A stretch of 64,000 bases of DNA from positions 10,852,838-10,916,837 of the forward strand of contig CM055080.1 in assembly GCA_029204045.2 (NCBI GenBank), given 5' to 3'. A program made the position numbers and the translations under genes. Source of the DNA: Tillandsia leiboldiana (lineage: Eukaryota > Streptophyta > Magnoliopsida > Poales > Bromeliaceae). Below, in pieces: positions 35,137 to 48,096 of this stretch (its first letter is position 1; each line of letters begins with the position of its first letter). A model generated the notes under the pieces. It searched no databases, was not told the DNA's origin, and saw only the letters and a list, made by a program, of their open reading frames with translations.

Positions 35137-35192
<56 letters not shown>
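34914..35192. mobile_element. MITE family M2 with adjoining (TA)n
   Basis: AGCTTATATATTTCTAAAAG at the left and GCTTGTATTTTTAAAAATAT at the right are the inverted ends. The TA tract occupies 35141-35192. Confidence 0.65.
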
Positions 35193-35196
<4 letters not shown>

Positions 35197-36750
35197 GAGT
35201 TACTATAATTCTCATTATTTATTATCAAAAATTTAAAAAAAAAATTATTTAAATTTTGGACTAAATTCTAAAGAGTAAATTGCACTTTTTTATCAATAAT
35301 TTAGCATATTATAATTATAATATGCTAAATTATAATTATAATTTAGTATCGATTTTGATCCTCAGGAAAATTGTCCTAGAATATAAGAGAGCTCGTGGGC
35401 AACTTGATTTGGATCTTGGCTATTATTCGGTGAGTTTGATATCAGCGAAATGAGTGAACTCTCTATATCGTTCTTAGACTTTTAGAGCATAATTGTTATG
35501 TTAAATATGTATTATTAATTAGATTTATCATAATTTTTAATTATACATTTTAATTTCTTTACGTGTAGAAAATTTATACTCTATATAGTAGAGATAAACA
35601 TTGCATGTACATGGATACTATAAGAAGGGATTGGCTAGTTAATATGAGTACAGAATATCTTTACATGTTAAAAAATGATTGGAACATGTTATGCATATAA
35701 TCATATACATTTGAACAATATGACATTAGTGTCATATAGTGTATTGAGATACAAATAAAATATTTACAAACTTATTAAATTAAGAACGAAATTGTGAAAT
35801 TTCATATTTGAGATATGATGACAATTAGTGTATGATAAATTATTTCATTATATATGATATTGCTCACATGATATACACGATATTGACACTATGAGATATT
35901 ATACTCTGATCTAAATGTCAATGATACTATTTACTTTTTTAGATGTGATGATCGGAACTTTTGCTTATAGTTTGTGCTCATTCGCACATACTTTGTAGGG
36001 TCGGAGTTAGACATTTGCGACATTATACTCACCGTGCTGGATTGGGTGCTAATTGGGCAGTCATGGCATAGGCATAGCTCCGCTTGGGTGCCACCATAAG
36101 ACTATGAGGCGTGGCTCTAAAACTCAAAAAAAGTTTTCAAGAAAGCGTTTGTTTCGTAAACAAAATCCGGAATAAGATTTTGTTTCAGCCTCAAATGCGT
36201 TTGGTTTGGATGAGAACAGTAATTCTGTTCTGTATGGAATAAACTGATATAAGGTTAGAACTACTGTTCTAGTTTTTTTTTTCTAAAACAAGTTTATTCT
36301 CACTTAAGAATAAGTTTAATTAAAATAAATATAATTTTAATTATTATGTTAACTTTTTAATTAATTTAATATTTTGACTAATCTTATTATTTGATTAACT
36401 AATTAATTAATTAATTTATTATTTTATTTGTGTTTATTAAATTATTTATTAACTATACTCATTATTATTAATTATTTTATCAATTAATATTTAGAGTTAT
36501 TTAACCATAATTAATTAAATAAATTAAATTATTATTTAAATATTAATTTATATATTAATTAATTAAATAAAATATTATTATTTTAAAATTATAATTAATT
36601 TTATTCTTACAATTCCTATCTAATTATTCAAACAATATTTTTTTTATTCCAAAAATAACACAATTTTCATCTAAACATAAATTTAATTTTATTTCTATTT
36701 ATTTTTAAATATATATTTATTTCCAAAATAAACCTCCCGAGTATTAAGTG
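35193..36750. other. AT-rich intergenic DNA, possible repeat remnant
   Basis: 35350-36130 has moderately complex sequence (e.g. GGGCAGTCATGGCATAGGCA) that looks like a decayed repeat, with no open frame. 36300-36720 is almost purely A/T. No gene. Confidence 0.4.
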
Positions 36751-36908
36751 AAGGAAACATAGCCCAAGAGAAATGACGGTATTCTCTATTGCAAGAATCA
36801 ATTTTAGTAAATAAATTTAAGAGGGAGGTTCTTTTTGCAATTTTTTTTCATAAAAGGAATGTGGAGAGACACAGGCGCCATTAGCCAAAGCAAACACTCC
36901 TTTTTAAG

Positions 36909-36942
<34 letters not shown>

Positions 36943-37678
36943 ATCATCGTCCCCAAGCAAACCCTAACCCTAGAAGCATCTCCGAAGCTCCGCACCCTTC
37001 GATCCCAACATCGCCATCGCCATTGTCGAGCTCATCATCATCTTCTTCTTCTTCTCCTTCTTCTTCTTCTTCTTCTTCTTCCTCCGCATTTCTCTCTTTT
37101 TTGTTTTATTTAATTTGGTTTAAGAAACCCTAGCATCTTCGGTTCCCATTTACTTGTACTAGTTTTTCTCCAATAAACTATTCGCCGATCTTGGACTATT
37201 CTACTCGTCCTGGGACTTGGACTTAGTCCCATCCCCTCTCCCCACCTCACCAAATCCAGTTGGATCCCCCTCTACTCCGCGTTTGAACGCTTCTTCCTTT
37301 AAGTAAGAGATCGACGTCAACAAGAAGAAGAAGTAGTAGTGGAAGAGGAAGAGATCGGTGGAGTTGAATCGGTCGTGTGATGGTACGAATCCGCTATTTT
37401 AATTTTCCGCTTGAATTGGGTGCTGTGATTATAAAACCCTAGCTCCGCCGATCCGTTGTTCGGTGTTGTGTTCTTCGGTTCTCTTTGTGTAGTGCTTGAA
37501 AAGATTCAATTTTTGAGGTAATTATTTGTTCTTTTTGGCTCTTTGATCCGAGCAAGTTCGGATCTCTTGCAAAAAGTGCTCAATTTTAAATTTTGCTTAC
37601 TTTGAATCTTTGCTTTGTTGTGTAATTTAGGTGTTATAGATCTAGGGAGGTTGAATAGTAGATAAAAAGAGTAGCACC
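36751..37678 (+). promoter_or_regulatory. Promoter and 5' leader of the CSLD gene, with a possible leader intron
   Basis: A CT tract (36908-36941) and CTT repeats (37042-37080) mark a typical pyrimidine-rich leader. A possible intron in the leader runs from a GAG|GTAATT donor at 37518 to a TTTAG acceptor at 37630. This intron is inferred from splice-site words only. Confidence 0.4.
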
Positions 37679-40600
37679 ATGTCCTCGAACAGTGCCCTTC
37701 GAAGTAGCCGATCGGCCCGCGCGGCCGCATCGGCTGCGGATCCGCTTCAGGGGGGCGGCGGGCGCCCCGCTGCGGCCCCTCCGGCCCCCACTGTCAAATT
37801 CGCCCGCAGGACCCATTCCGGTCGCTACGTGAGCTACTCCCGTGACGATCTCGATAGCGAAATCGGAAGCGGGGAGTTCTCCCAGGAGTTTACGAACTAC
37901 CATGTTCATATTCCTGCCACTCCCGATAACCAGCCGATGGAGGTCTCGATCGACCCGTCGATCTCCGCCAAAGTCGAAGAACAATATGTATCCAATTCAC
38001 TCTTCACCGGCGGTTTCAATAGTGTAACTCGTGCCCATTTGATGGACAAAGTGATTGAGTCGGAGGCTAGCCACCCGCAAATGGCGGGGGCCAAGGGCTC
38101 CTCTTGCTCGATCCAGGGCTGCGATTCCAAAGTGATGAGCGACGAGCGAGGGGTCGATATACTCCCCTGCGAGTGCGACTTTAAGATCTGCGCCGAGTGC
38201 TTTGGCGATGCTGTTAAGACGGGCGGGATTTGCCCAGGGTGCAAGGAGCCGTACAAGACCACAGAGTTGGAGGACATGATAAATGATAGTAGCGCAGGGG
38301 CGCGGCCGCCCCTCTCGTTGCCCCCGCCGCCCGCCGGTGTTTCGAGGATGGAGAGGAGGCTGTCGATAATGAGGTCGCAGAAGATGATGAGCCGGAGCCA
38401 GACGGGGGATTGGGATCATAACAGGTGGCTGTTTGAGACGAAGGGCACTTACGGGTATGGGAATGCGATATGGCCCAAGGAGAATGGAGGGGATGACGGG
38501 ACCGGAGGAGACGGGCAGCCGTCAGAGTTGGCAAGTAAGCCTTGGAGGCCGCTCACCCGCAAGCTGAAGATCCCGGCGGCCATTCTGAGCCCATATAGGT
38601 ATATCTCTTTTACTACTACAATGTTATGACTAATGCATCTTTGTTCGATCTCGCTATAAAATTATCTTTGTGTTTCTGTCTCCTACTGAGATCTCTATAA
38701 ATGAACAGGGCCAAGTGGATCAATTTCTTAATTAGAGTAGTTGTATGTGCAAAATGGGTGCAGTAACTGCAGTTTCAGTTATATCTGTGGTTGCTTGTTA
38801 TCGAATTTTAACACATGCATTCGTGCTATTAAAAATGACAGGTAGATCCTTCTTTTTTGGGAGCCATTGTTTCGACAAGTTTTGAATAGTTTCACCACTT
38901 GGCACTTCTAAATTTGTTTCTTCAAATTTCCCGTTTATTTTTGTTGCTTCAGGGAGTATGATACACAATGTATACGATAGGTAATGTAATGTAGTATGTT
39001 TTAAAATTATGTAAGTCGATTATCTGTTAACTTCGTTGCATTATTTCTTCAGGCTTCTTATCGTCATTCGCATGGTTGCCCTCGCCCTCTTCCTTACATG
39101 GAGAGTGAAGCACAAGAACGAGGACGCCATGTGGCTGTGGGGAATGTCCGTCGTCTGCGAACTATGGTTTGCCTTCTCCTGGCTTTTGGATCAGCTCCCG
39201 AAGCTTTGCCCTGTGAACCGCGCCACCGACCTTGCCGTCCTAAAAGAAAAATTCGAAACACCCACTCCCAACAACCCCACTGGAAAATCGGATCTTCCGG
39301 GCCTCGACATCTTCGTCTCTACCGCCGACCCGGAAAAAGAACCCCCTCTCGTAACGTCGAACACCATTCTCTCAATTCTCGCGGCCGATTACCCCGTCGA
39401 GAAGCTCTCTTGCTATGTTTCGGACGATGGTGGGGCCCTTCTTACTTTCGAGGCCATGGCTGAGGCTGCAAGCTTCGCTAATTTGTGGGTCCCGTTTTGT
39501 CGCAAGCATGATATCGAGCCGCGAAACCCTGAGAGCTACTTTAATTTGAAGAAAGATCCGTATAAGAATAAGGTTAAATCGGATTTTGTGAAGGATCGTA
39601 GACGGGTGAAGAGAGAGTACGACGAGTTCAAGGTTCGGATAAACGGGTTGCCCGATTCGATCCGCAGGAGGTCGGACGCATACCACGCTCGCGAGGAGAT
39701 CAAGGCCATGAAGAGGCAGAGGGAGATGGCGGGTGATGATCCCGTCGAACAGGTGAAGATCCCGAAAGCTACATGGATGGCGGATGGTACACATTGGCCC
39801 GGGACTTGGATTAACCCGGCCTCTGAGCATGGTCGCGGTGACCATGCCGGAGTCATTCAGGTATACATCTCAGTATATATTATTCCTCCTTTGAATGTTT
39901 AATTTTTTGTTGTCTAAATCATTCAATTCTACTCATAGCTAGATTACTATAATAACTTCGAACTGTGACAAATTTATGCTAATCGGTAGGGCTACGCAGT
40001 GGTTTATTCTCGATATTCACGTAAGCGTTCATTTTACTATTGCATATTTTTGTCAAATAATGTAGTGTTAACCTTTTCTGTTTAGTCTCATGGTATTTGA
40101 TTTGTGATCTCTTTGCCTCTCGTTGCTCTTCTCGATGCTATTATTGTGCGCCATTTTGTACTAGAAGCTCTTAATCGCCTTATAATTTTGCCCACCTTGG
40201 TGAGCACTAATATATAATTTGCCTCAAATACAGAAGATTATATTAAAAAGAAAGATGGTGTTTGCATGATCTCTTAGATTTGGTTTTTTATTATTGCAGG
40301 TAATGCTGAAACCGCCGAGCGACGAGCCCTTGTACGGGGACAACGGTGACGAAGGCCGGCCCCTCGACTTCACCGACGTGGATATCCGCCTACCGTTGCT
40401 GGTCTATGTCTCTCGTGAGAAGCGGCCTGGCTACGACCACAACAAGAAGGCAGGGGCAATGAACGCGCTCGTCCGCGCCTCTGCCATCATGTCGAACGGC
40501 CCTTTCATCCTCAACCTCGACTGCGACCATTACGTGTACAACTCCGAGGCCTTTCGCGAGGGCATGTGCTTCATGATGGACCGCGGCGGGGACCGCCTTT

Positions 40601-42057
40601 GCTACGTCCAGTTCCCCCAGCGGTTCGAGGGCATCGACCCCTCCGACCGCTATGCCAACAACAATACAGTCTTCTTCGACGTCAACATGCGCGCCCTCGA
40701 CGGCCTCCAAGGCCCAGTGTATGTGGGGACCGGTTGTCTCTTCCGCCGCATTGCTCTTTATGGCTTCGACCCTCCCCGGGCGAAGGAACACAGCGCGGGT
40801 TGCTGCAGCTGCTGCTTCCCTGGACGGCGGAAAAATGTTTCTGCCGTCGCATCGGAGGAGACGAGGGCGCTCCGAATGGGGGACTTTGATGAGGAGGAGA
40901 TGAACCTTTCGACTTTTCCGAAAAAGTTCGGGAACTCGAGCTTCTTGATTGACTCGATCCCGATTGCGGAGTTCCAGGGCCGGCCCCTCGCCGACCATCC
41001 TGCGGTCAAGAACGGCAGGCCACCTGGTGCCCTCACCATCCCCCGCGACCTTCTAGACGCGTCGACGGTCGCGGAGGCCATCAGCGTGATCTCGTGCTGG
41101 TATGAGGACAAGACGGAGTGGGGTAATCGCGTTGGGTGGATCTACGGATCCGTGACTGAGGACGTCGTCACGGGCTACAGAATGCACAACAGGGGATGGA
41201 AGTCTGTTTATTGCGTAACCAAGCGCGATGCATTTCGAGGGACTGCGCCGATCAACCTCACCGACCGGCTCCACCAGGTGCTCCGGTGGGCCACGGGCTC
41301 TGTCGAGATCTTCTTCTCCCGCAACAACGCCCTTGTCGCAAGCCCTAGGATGAAGTTTTTACAAAGGATCGCGTACCTCAACGTCGGTATCTACCCCTTC
41401 ACCTCTATCTTCCTCATCGTCTACTGCTTCCTCCCGGCCCTCTCTCTCTTCTCGGGACAGTTCATCGTCCAAACCCTCAACGTTGCATTCCTCACGTACC
41501 TCCTCATCATCACCTTGACGCTCTGCGCGCTCGCGATTCTTGAAATCAAGTGGTCGGGAATCAATCTCGAAGAGTGGTGGAGAAACGAGCAATTCTGGCT
41601 TATCGGAGGGACAAGTGCCCACCTGGCCGCTGTGATCCAAGGGCTGCTGAAGGTGATTGCGGGGATCGAAATCTCCTTCACCCTCACCTCGAAATCAGCG
41701 GGTGACGACGCGGACGACGAGTTCGCCGATCTGTACCTCGTGAAGTGGTCGTCGCTGATGATTGCGCCCATCACCATCATGATGGTGAACGTGATCGCGA
41801 TCGCTGTCGGGTTCAGCCGGACGGTATACAGCGTGATCCCGCAGTGGAGCAAGCTGCTGGGCGGGGTGTTCTTCAGCTTCTGGGTGCTGGCTCATCTCTA
41901 TCCCTTTGCGAAGGGCCTTATGGGGCGAAGAGGGAGAACTCCGACCATCGTCTTCGTGTGGTCGGGGCTTATCGCCATCACCATCTCGCTACTCTGGGTC
42001 GCGATCAATCCCCCGTCATCAAATTCTCAGATCGGCGGTTCCTTCACATTCCCTTAA
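37679..42057 (+). CDS. CSLD2: Cellulose synthase-like protein D (CSLD2/3-type glycan synthase)
   Basis: Exons 37679-38598, 39053-39860 and 40300-42057 join in frame into 1161 residues, close to the usual CSLD length. The N-terminal part has the CSLD signature VKFARRTHSGRYVSYSRDDL and a RING-like cysteine region (CSIQGCDSK to ICPGCKEPYK). Two membrane helices follow (about 308-325 and 333-355). The glycosyltransferase family 2 catalytic residues are all present: VSDDGG (429-434), DCD (650-652), TED (862-864) and QVLRW (902-906), with the plant-conserved region between the first two. The C-terminal part has about six membrane helices and ends QIGGSFTFP. Known role of CSLD: beta-glucan or mannan synthesis in tip-growing cells (root hairs, pollen tubes) and cytokinesis, in Golgi or plasma membrane. 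The close match to the CSLD1/CSLD2 group suggests a root-hair or general role. All key motifs are intact. Confidence 0.96.
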
Positions 42058-42396
42058 ACATTTACACTCTCTTTTCGACTATCTAATGAATTCGCGGAAT
42101 GGCGAAAGTGAAATGGTTCTACATAAGAAAGACATCTTGAATTGGAGCAAGCTTTTCTTCTTTGAAGCAACAGTCGAGATCGAAGCGAAACGGGGAAAAG
42201 GTATATTGGATCATGTTATGTTTTACATATTTATAGATATATGTTGATTACTTGTAGATCGATACTCCGTAGTAATTCATTCATGCAATTTGTTTGTTTG
42301 TTCTCTTTCTTTGTTAAACAGAAACTGGTTCTATGCTGAATCATTTGCAGATTCAAATTTTGATTTTCTTTTTAATTTCTTCCTTGGTTCTAGCAT

Positions 42397-42427
<31 letters not shown>

Positions 42428-43640
42428 GATTTGCAAAATTGCATGCATAGTCTTAAAACAATCCTTTTTTTAATATTTTATTTTTTTTATTGACCTGGTA
42501 AAAGTCATGTGAGATATTTGTATAACAAAAGTGTGCAACAGCTGATTGCTTAGATGAATCTTGAATGGTGTACATCCTTTTGCCAGCTTTCTGCAGCATA
42601 GCTGGTTTGACTAATTAATTAGCCAGTCTGCTTTTCAAACTTCAATTTTTCTGGACTTTGATGAGGTCACTTTGTGAAGTTTCTGGGCTGCCTGCCAATT
42701 TTAGATGAATAATGGCTTTTGTTACACTCTTGGTCCTCAAACTATTTAGGGGGTCACATTCTTTTGTTTCTCAAATTTTAATTTATTATTATTTTTGGCT
42801 TTCTGAATACGAGTCCTTACGAATAAATATTTAAATTATAAAATAATTTTCAATTATTTTAAAAATATTATTTAAGTTTTAAATAGTAGTTCTTTCTAAA
42901 ATAAATATGATTTAGTAGATAATTGCTTCAAGTACTTACATTATTTTTAAATTTTTATTTCAATTAAAATAACAAAAATTTAATTATATTTAATTTTAAT
43001 TTGGATAAAAATTTTAGAAAATTTAGTTGGCAGGGTACAGGAATTACCATGACTTACCATTGTCTTTTTATAAAAAAATAGCTATTTAGATTGTTTTGAT
43101 ATATGTAATAGCCATAAAAGTTATTCAAATATTAGATATTGCACAATTTAATAAAAATAAAGTCATAAAATTTAAATAATCAAAAAAAATTATTTTATTT
43201 CTATTATAAAAGTTTATATATATGCAAACAAAAGTAAAGTCACATAGTTGGGTACGAATTTATAAAATACTCTACCGTAAACAAATTCACTATATCTAAA
43301 ACAATAAAAACAATTAGGTGAGATTTTTTTAAAATTTTTTTTACTAAATAATGATGTTATATGCATTTGAACTTACTAAAATTCACATATGTCAAGCATG
43401 AAAGTATTTTGTATAATGTTTCACATAAAAAAAAAACTACAGTATCATCAATCGTTTCTAACGCAAGTGACAAAAGACTTAATAGTTGTTATCCGATATT
43501 CCGAATTCAAAGTCTAATTGTTTCACATTTTTAATTAAATTTATTTTAAAATAAATAAAGCGGATACTATTTTTCTCTCTCTCTTAAAAAAAAGAAAAAA
43601 AAAAACACTGCAGTATCTACACGCTCCTGTGTCACGTGCC
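42058..43640. other. CSLD 3' flank and AT-rich intergenic DNA with (CA)n
   Basis: A (CA)n tract lies at about 42396-42422 in the likely 3' flank. 42780-43560 is very A/T-rich. No gene. Confidence 0.5.
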
Positions 43641-43990
43641 GTACGGACGGCGGTGTTAGAGGCGAGACGGATTCGGTGTTGGAGGGACGGGAGGAGCTTG
43701 ACTCTCCGGATCTGATCCGACCCGACCCGACCCGACCTGATTGCATGGTAGAATAGTGGTATGTGCTGCACATGCATCCGGATCGCGAGACGAATTCAGT
43801 GTTGGCGGGGCGGGAGGAGCATGACTCCACAAATCCGATTTGGTTGCATCGCAGAATAGTGACACGTGCCGCACGTGCATCTGGTTAAGTTTGGAGAGTG
43901 TTAGAGGCGAGACGGATTCGGTGTTGGTGGGGTGGGAGGAGCTTAACTCCTCAGATCCGACCCGGTTGCATCGCAGAATAGTGACCGGTT
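43641..43990. repeat. Three degenerate tandem units of about 125-135 bp upstream of DAD1
   Basis: GCGAGAC(G)GATTCGGTGTTGG-type words start at about 43654, 43787 and 43911. Each is followed by GG(G)AGGAGC.TGACTC, a GGTTGCAT word and GCAGAATAGTG. Units share an ACGTGC-containing spacer. The last ends about 40 bp before the DAD1 TATA-like box. Confidence 0.75.
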
Positions 43991-44021
43991 CGGTTCGTTT
44001 TGAAACCACCGGTTCGGATGG

Positions 44022-44040
44022 ACCGCTCCTATTTAATCGC
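44022..44040 (+). promoter_or_regulatory. Probable TATA box of DAD1
   Basis: CTCCTATTTAATCGCC lies about 460 bp before the DAD1 start codon and is followed by C-rich leader sequence with TCC repeats (44160-44190). TATTTAA is a common plant TATA variant. Position relative to the transcription start is inferred. Confidence 0.5.
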
Positions 44041-44492
44041 CCGTAAACCCCAACCCCCCTTTCTCCCGCACCATAACCCCCCCCCCAAATCGCACTCGAC
44101 ACTCGCGATCGCGTATACGACGAAGCTCCGCCTCCTCCTCTCTCATTCTCTCAGGTTCGTCTCCTCCTCCTCCTCCTCCTCCTCCTCTCGATTTCTAGGT
44201 TTTCGTTTCGATCTCCTATCTCTCCTCTTCTTTTTGATCCACGAATTGTCGCCGCTCGAGTCGACCTGAGCTGATCCCCTTCTGATCCAAATCCGACATA
44301 CTACCCCCCGTTCTTCAATTTCAAACCCTAAATCACACGATCGCTTCAAGAAACCCCTCTGATTTTATGTAATGCTACCGATTTCTTTTCAAGATCGTTC
44401 CATTTTTAGGGTTTGTGGTGGGGATCTGTGAGGGTTTAGTTTACCTGTGACGTTTGTGATGTTAGGGATCGGAAAAGTAGTACCGTGAGAAG

Positions 44493-47326
44493 ATGCCGAG
44501 GGCTACGGGCGATGCTCAGCTCCTGATTCAGTCTCTCCGCAAGGCGTACGCCGCCACACCGACTAATCTGAAGGTGAGTTCAGATGTGGCTCTCAATTTA
44601 GTTGGATTCGATTTGGCTGATTAGCAGATGTGAAGATCTGAGCAGAGGTTTCTCTCCCTTCTTTTTTTGGTGTGAATTTTGGCAGATTATTGATCTGTAT
44701 GTGGTTTTCTCTGTTGCAATGGCGCTGATTCAGGTACCAACTGATAATTTTGTCTCCTCCTTTTAATTGCATATAGATTGTTTTATGAATTGATGTCTCG
44801 GCGGTACAATATGCAATGATTAATGATTTAGAAATCTTTCTTAATCTCAATCAGTTACAGGGCTTGATTGTTGCTTGTCATTAGGCAGTAAAATCTTTCA
44901 CTAGATAATATTTTGCTCCAAAATTCCTTTCTCCTTTCTTTTGTTCTTTTTCTGTATCCATATTTAAATGAGAAGTATAAAGTCGATAGTTCGCGAATGT
45001 CCACTGAATGTCAAAGCAAGACGCGATCAATATCCGAACGGAACGGATTAGAACTTCTCCTAGAATAGTAATTCAAAGAATAAATTGGTTTTTGGTGAAT
45101 TCGGGCCGGTGGAATGTCGGAGAAATTCCACGGCACCCCAGCCCTCTGTAGAAATGTTCGCACTAGTTTCTGATTTCAACTACTTGCATTTTCCATTAAC
45201 ATAACAACCATCACCTTCGCCTAGTGATTGCTAATTTGGTTGCGAGTTCAGCAGTATAGTCTATAGGTGTTCTGTTTGTTTATAGATGAGATTAAATTAA
45301 TCGGTCTACCACAATGAAGAATTGAGATAATGCTGAGGCAAAATTTTCTATGCAGATCGTACAAATGAATCCGAGTGAAATATGAAGTTGTGTAACATGT
45401 GCTCGCTTTTTTTTGATCCAGTCAAAGTCTGACTTGTTGTAAATGATGCCATTTTAGTACTTTAGTAATTCTGCTTTCAAATCCCAGCGTCCACATTCTT
45501 GCTTTATTCCTGGCTCGATTACTTGTAACAACTTAAAAATCAATATACCATCTTTTGTTATTGTTTTATGAAATGCTTCCAGCAAAATGTTGGCCATAGA
45601 AACTAGATAACAGTAGAAATGGTTGCAGATCTTGTTTGAGATATAACAGCAACATAGTTAAGTTTCGCATCTCCTCCGGGGATAGAAATATGGAATAGTG
45701 AAGAAGGTTCATGTAGAGTGATGAAATGGATGCATCAGCACTCAAAAGAAATTAAATTTGAATAGCACAAAGACGGCCTCATCAATATTGGCAATCTCAG
45801 AGTTTATTAGTGTATTACAAGGGGATAATTAGTAGTTAATTTTGTACACCTAAAATTAGATTGATCAATTTAACCCGCTAGATCCCTTAAATCATTCTTA
45901 ATAAATGCTTTAACATACCAGAATCGATCCATTGCCTTATTTGACTCGCCTTCAGTGTGTACTTTAACCTTAAGCACATTCTCAAGTTTCCTTATCTTCT
46001 ATTAGTTGGTTATACTAGTTTTTGTAACTTGTACCAAGTAAATATGCTTCAAAGGGGCTAGTTTAACTTGTAGCTAGTTCACATAGGAGCACAAGAAAAG
46101 CTTTTGTGTGGAAAGTGTTGGTTTAAAGGGACCTGCATCCTGCCCTATGGCGGAAGGTCAGGTTGGGTCGATTCACGTTCGAAGTGGTAGGAGGTCGGGT
46201 TGGGCTGAGTCATGTTCAAAGTAGCGGGAGGCTAGTTGGGCTAAGTCACAACCGAGACCCACGGGCGTTGTGTCTATACGCTTTAAATGAATTGATTGTA
46301 TGTTTCTAACAGCTTGAGCTTTTGGAATTAATAGTTAGCGCCAACGATCCGACAAAAAATATGTCAATACTAAAGGTCATCGGAACATAGATTATCTTTT
46401 TATTCTTTTTGACTGCACTACCCTTGTTTCTTCTCGGATTGATCGGTGATCCCTGTATGAGTGGAACATACAGCGACTTAGCTAAGTTGATTGTTTAAAA
46501 CTCAATCATCAAGGATCGTGTAGTTTGCCTTGTAAAGCAGACCGTTAATGCAGTAGCAAATCTCCTAATGTTTCTCTATGAGCATTCTAAGCTTCGGTGA
46601 TTTGTGACTATAACTATCCACCGCTGGTTCTTTGTGTTGATTTGTGACTACAGTTACCTTTACAAAGCTGGTGTATTTAGTCTTCGCAGTGTTCATTTTC
46701 CCGTTCGTGGTGCAACAGGTGGTTTACATGGGAATAGTTGGATCATTTCCTTTCAACTCTTTCCTCTCTGGCGTACTTTCGTGTGTAGGGACGGCGGTTC
46801 TCGCAGGTATAGAATTCTTTCTGTTTTTCCTTTTTCTTTTGCCCTGGCTAAATTGCATTAGAGCATCAGAACCCCCCTACAAATATCATTGATATTTTCA
46901 CTTTGCTCCCTTGAGATACTGAAAACTATATATATATATATATATTTTTTTTTTTTCCCGTTAATTTCAGGGTGGAAACAATGCAAAAAATAACAATTCT
47001 TATAGGCTTTTGCTTTTCAATGCACTTTCGCCCTTTTTCTAATACCTAGTTACACTTGCTTTTTTGTATTCTCGTTTTATGCGATTTGATCGCGAATTAC
47101 TATTACTAACCTTGTCGGTGCAGTTTGTCTCCGCATTCAAGTCAACAAAGAGAACAAGGAATTTAAGGTAAGTAACAAAAACTCTCTTTAATCCTCAGAA
47201 CCTTACCGCGAATGATATGACGGTATGAAACTGATTGTGCAGGATCTACCACCGGAACGCGCCTTCGCCGATTTCGTCCTCTGCAACCTGGTGCTCCATC
47301 TGGTGATCATGAACTTCCTTGGATAG
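44493..47326 (+). CDS. DAD1: DAD1, oligosaccharyltransferase subunit
   Basis: Five exons, 44493-44573, 44686-44733, 46719-46806, 47124-47167 and 47243-47326, join in frame into 114 residues, the normal DAD1 length. Recognisable blocks are LRKAYAATPTNLKIIDLYVV, VVYMGIVGSFPFNSFLSGVL, SCVGTAVLAVCLRIQVNKEN and the C-terminus FADFVLCNLVLHLVIMNFLG. Three hydrophobic membrane segments are visible. Known role: small essential subunit of the ER oligosaccharyltransferase that transfers the N-glycan onto nascent proteins; loss triggers cell death, hence the name. The start is set by the short hydrophilic N-terminus MPRATGDAQ. Intron 2 is about 2 kb and holds a dispersed repeat. No residue of note is missing. 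Confidence 0.96.
46130..46360 (+). repeat. Dispersed LTR-like repeat in DAD1 intron 2
   Basis: Contains TCACAACCGAGACCCACGGG, CGCTTTAAATGAATTGATTG and AACAGCTTGAGCTTTTGGAA, matching inverted the repeats at 1 and 23672. It looks less decayed than the 30-kb copy. Confidence 0.6.
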
Positions 47327-47763
47327 AAAAATTCAGATGTGATAGGACTTTTTCCTGAGGGCATGGCCATGTTACTATCGAATGAGTAAAATTGCTTTAA
47401 ACCCCTGATCTTTTTGACACACAACATGGGTGGAGAAATAACACTGGTTTTAGCTTGAGATTGGATTTGGTAACACACTTTGCAGTTTCCTTTTTTTTTT
47501 TTTTGTTAGTAATTTTTGTGTCTTAGCAGTATGCTTTAATCGAAATAAGTGTAGGCCTTCCCACTGCTTGCATGAGTTTCTGCACTTAACCATTCCTTTT
47601 GCCCTTCGGTAGATGAGTAGTGTGCTTTCTCCTCAAGCTATATGTCCTTGAGTTCATTTTTGCTAAAAAAAATGGAAAAAGGGTGGGTGTGTTATTGTAA
47701 CTTAAAACACATCTTTACGCGCGCGGACACGGCGCCACGTGCACACCCAAAAAAGAAGCAAAC
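47327..47763. other. DAD1 3' flank
   Basis: Probable 3' untranslated region and flank, with a T run at about 47491-47504. No other feature. Confidence 0.5.
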
Positions 47764-47920
47764 GATTAGGTGTACACCCTTTTAGGGGTGTACACCCTAC
47801 ATCCCACCCCATTCCGGAATGAGTATTATTTTACTCGTCACATCGAATGACGAGTAAAATTTATTCCATCTCAGAATAAAATGGAGTGTAAGATATACAT
47901 CCTTAAAGAGGTATATATTT
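47764..47920 (+). mobile_element. Diverged subfamily of the palindrome-in-palindrome MITE
   Basis: Has the same order of hairpins as the element that follows it, but with different stem sequences: TGTACACCC...GGGTGTACA, ATTCCGGAAT, then TTTTACTCGTCAC and GTGACGAG-type arms (GACGAGTAAAA) around ATCGAAT. Its right end abuts the standard copy at 47925. Confidence 0.6.
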
Positions 47921-47924
47921 ATAT

Positions 47925-48096
47925 GAGCAATGCTACATGTACACCCCGAAGGGGTGTACATCTTACATCTCCACCTCTTTAATGGTGGCGATATTTTTTA
48001 CGGGTCACATCAAGTGACCCCTCATCACACCCCCACCCTTAGATGGGTGGGGGTGTGAGATGTACACCCCTTACGGGTGTACAAGTAGCATTTTCC
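47925..48096 (+). mobile_element. Palindrome-in-palindrome MITE, solo copy
   Basis: 172 bp from GAGCAATGCTACATGTACAC to GTAGCATTTTCC, nearly identical to the 30654 copy. Flanks are TA-rich (TTATAT on the left, TATTTATA on the right). All five internal hairpins are intact. Confidence 0.85.

Noticed and set aside
46604..46892. Two overlapping frames around DAD1 exon 3
   Set aside because: They read from intron into exon 3; only the spliced frame gives the complete DAD1 protein.
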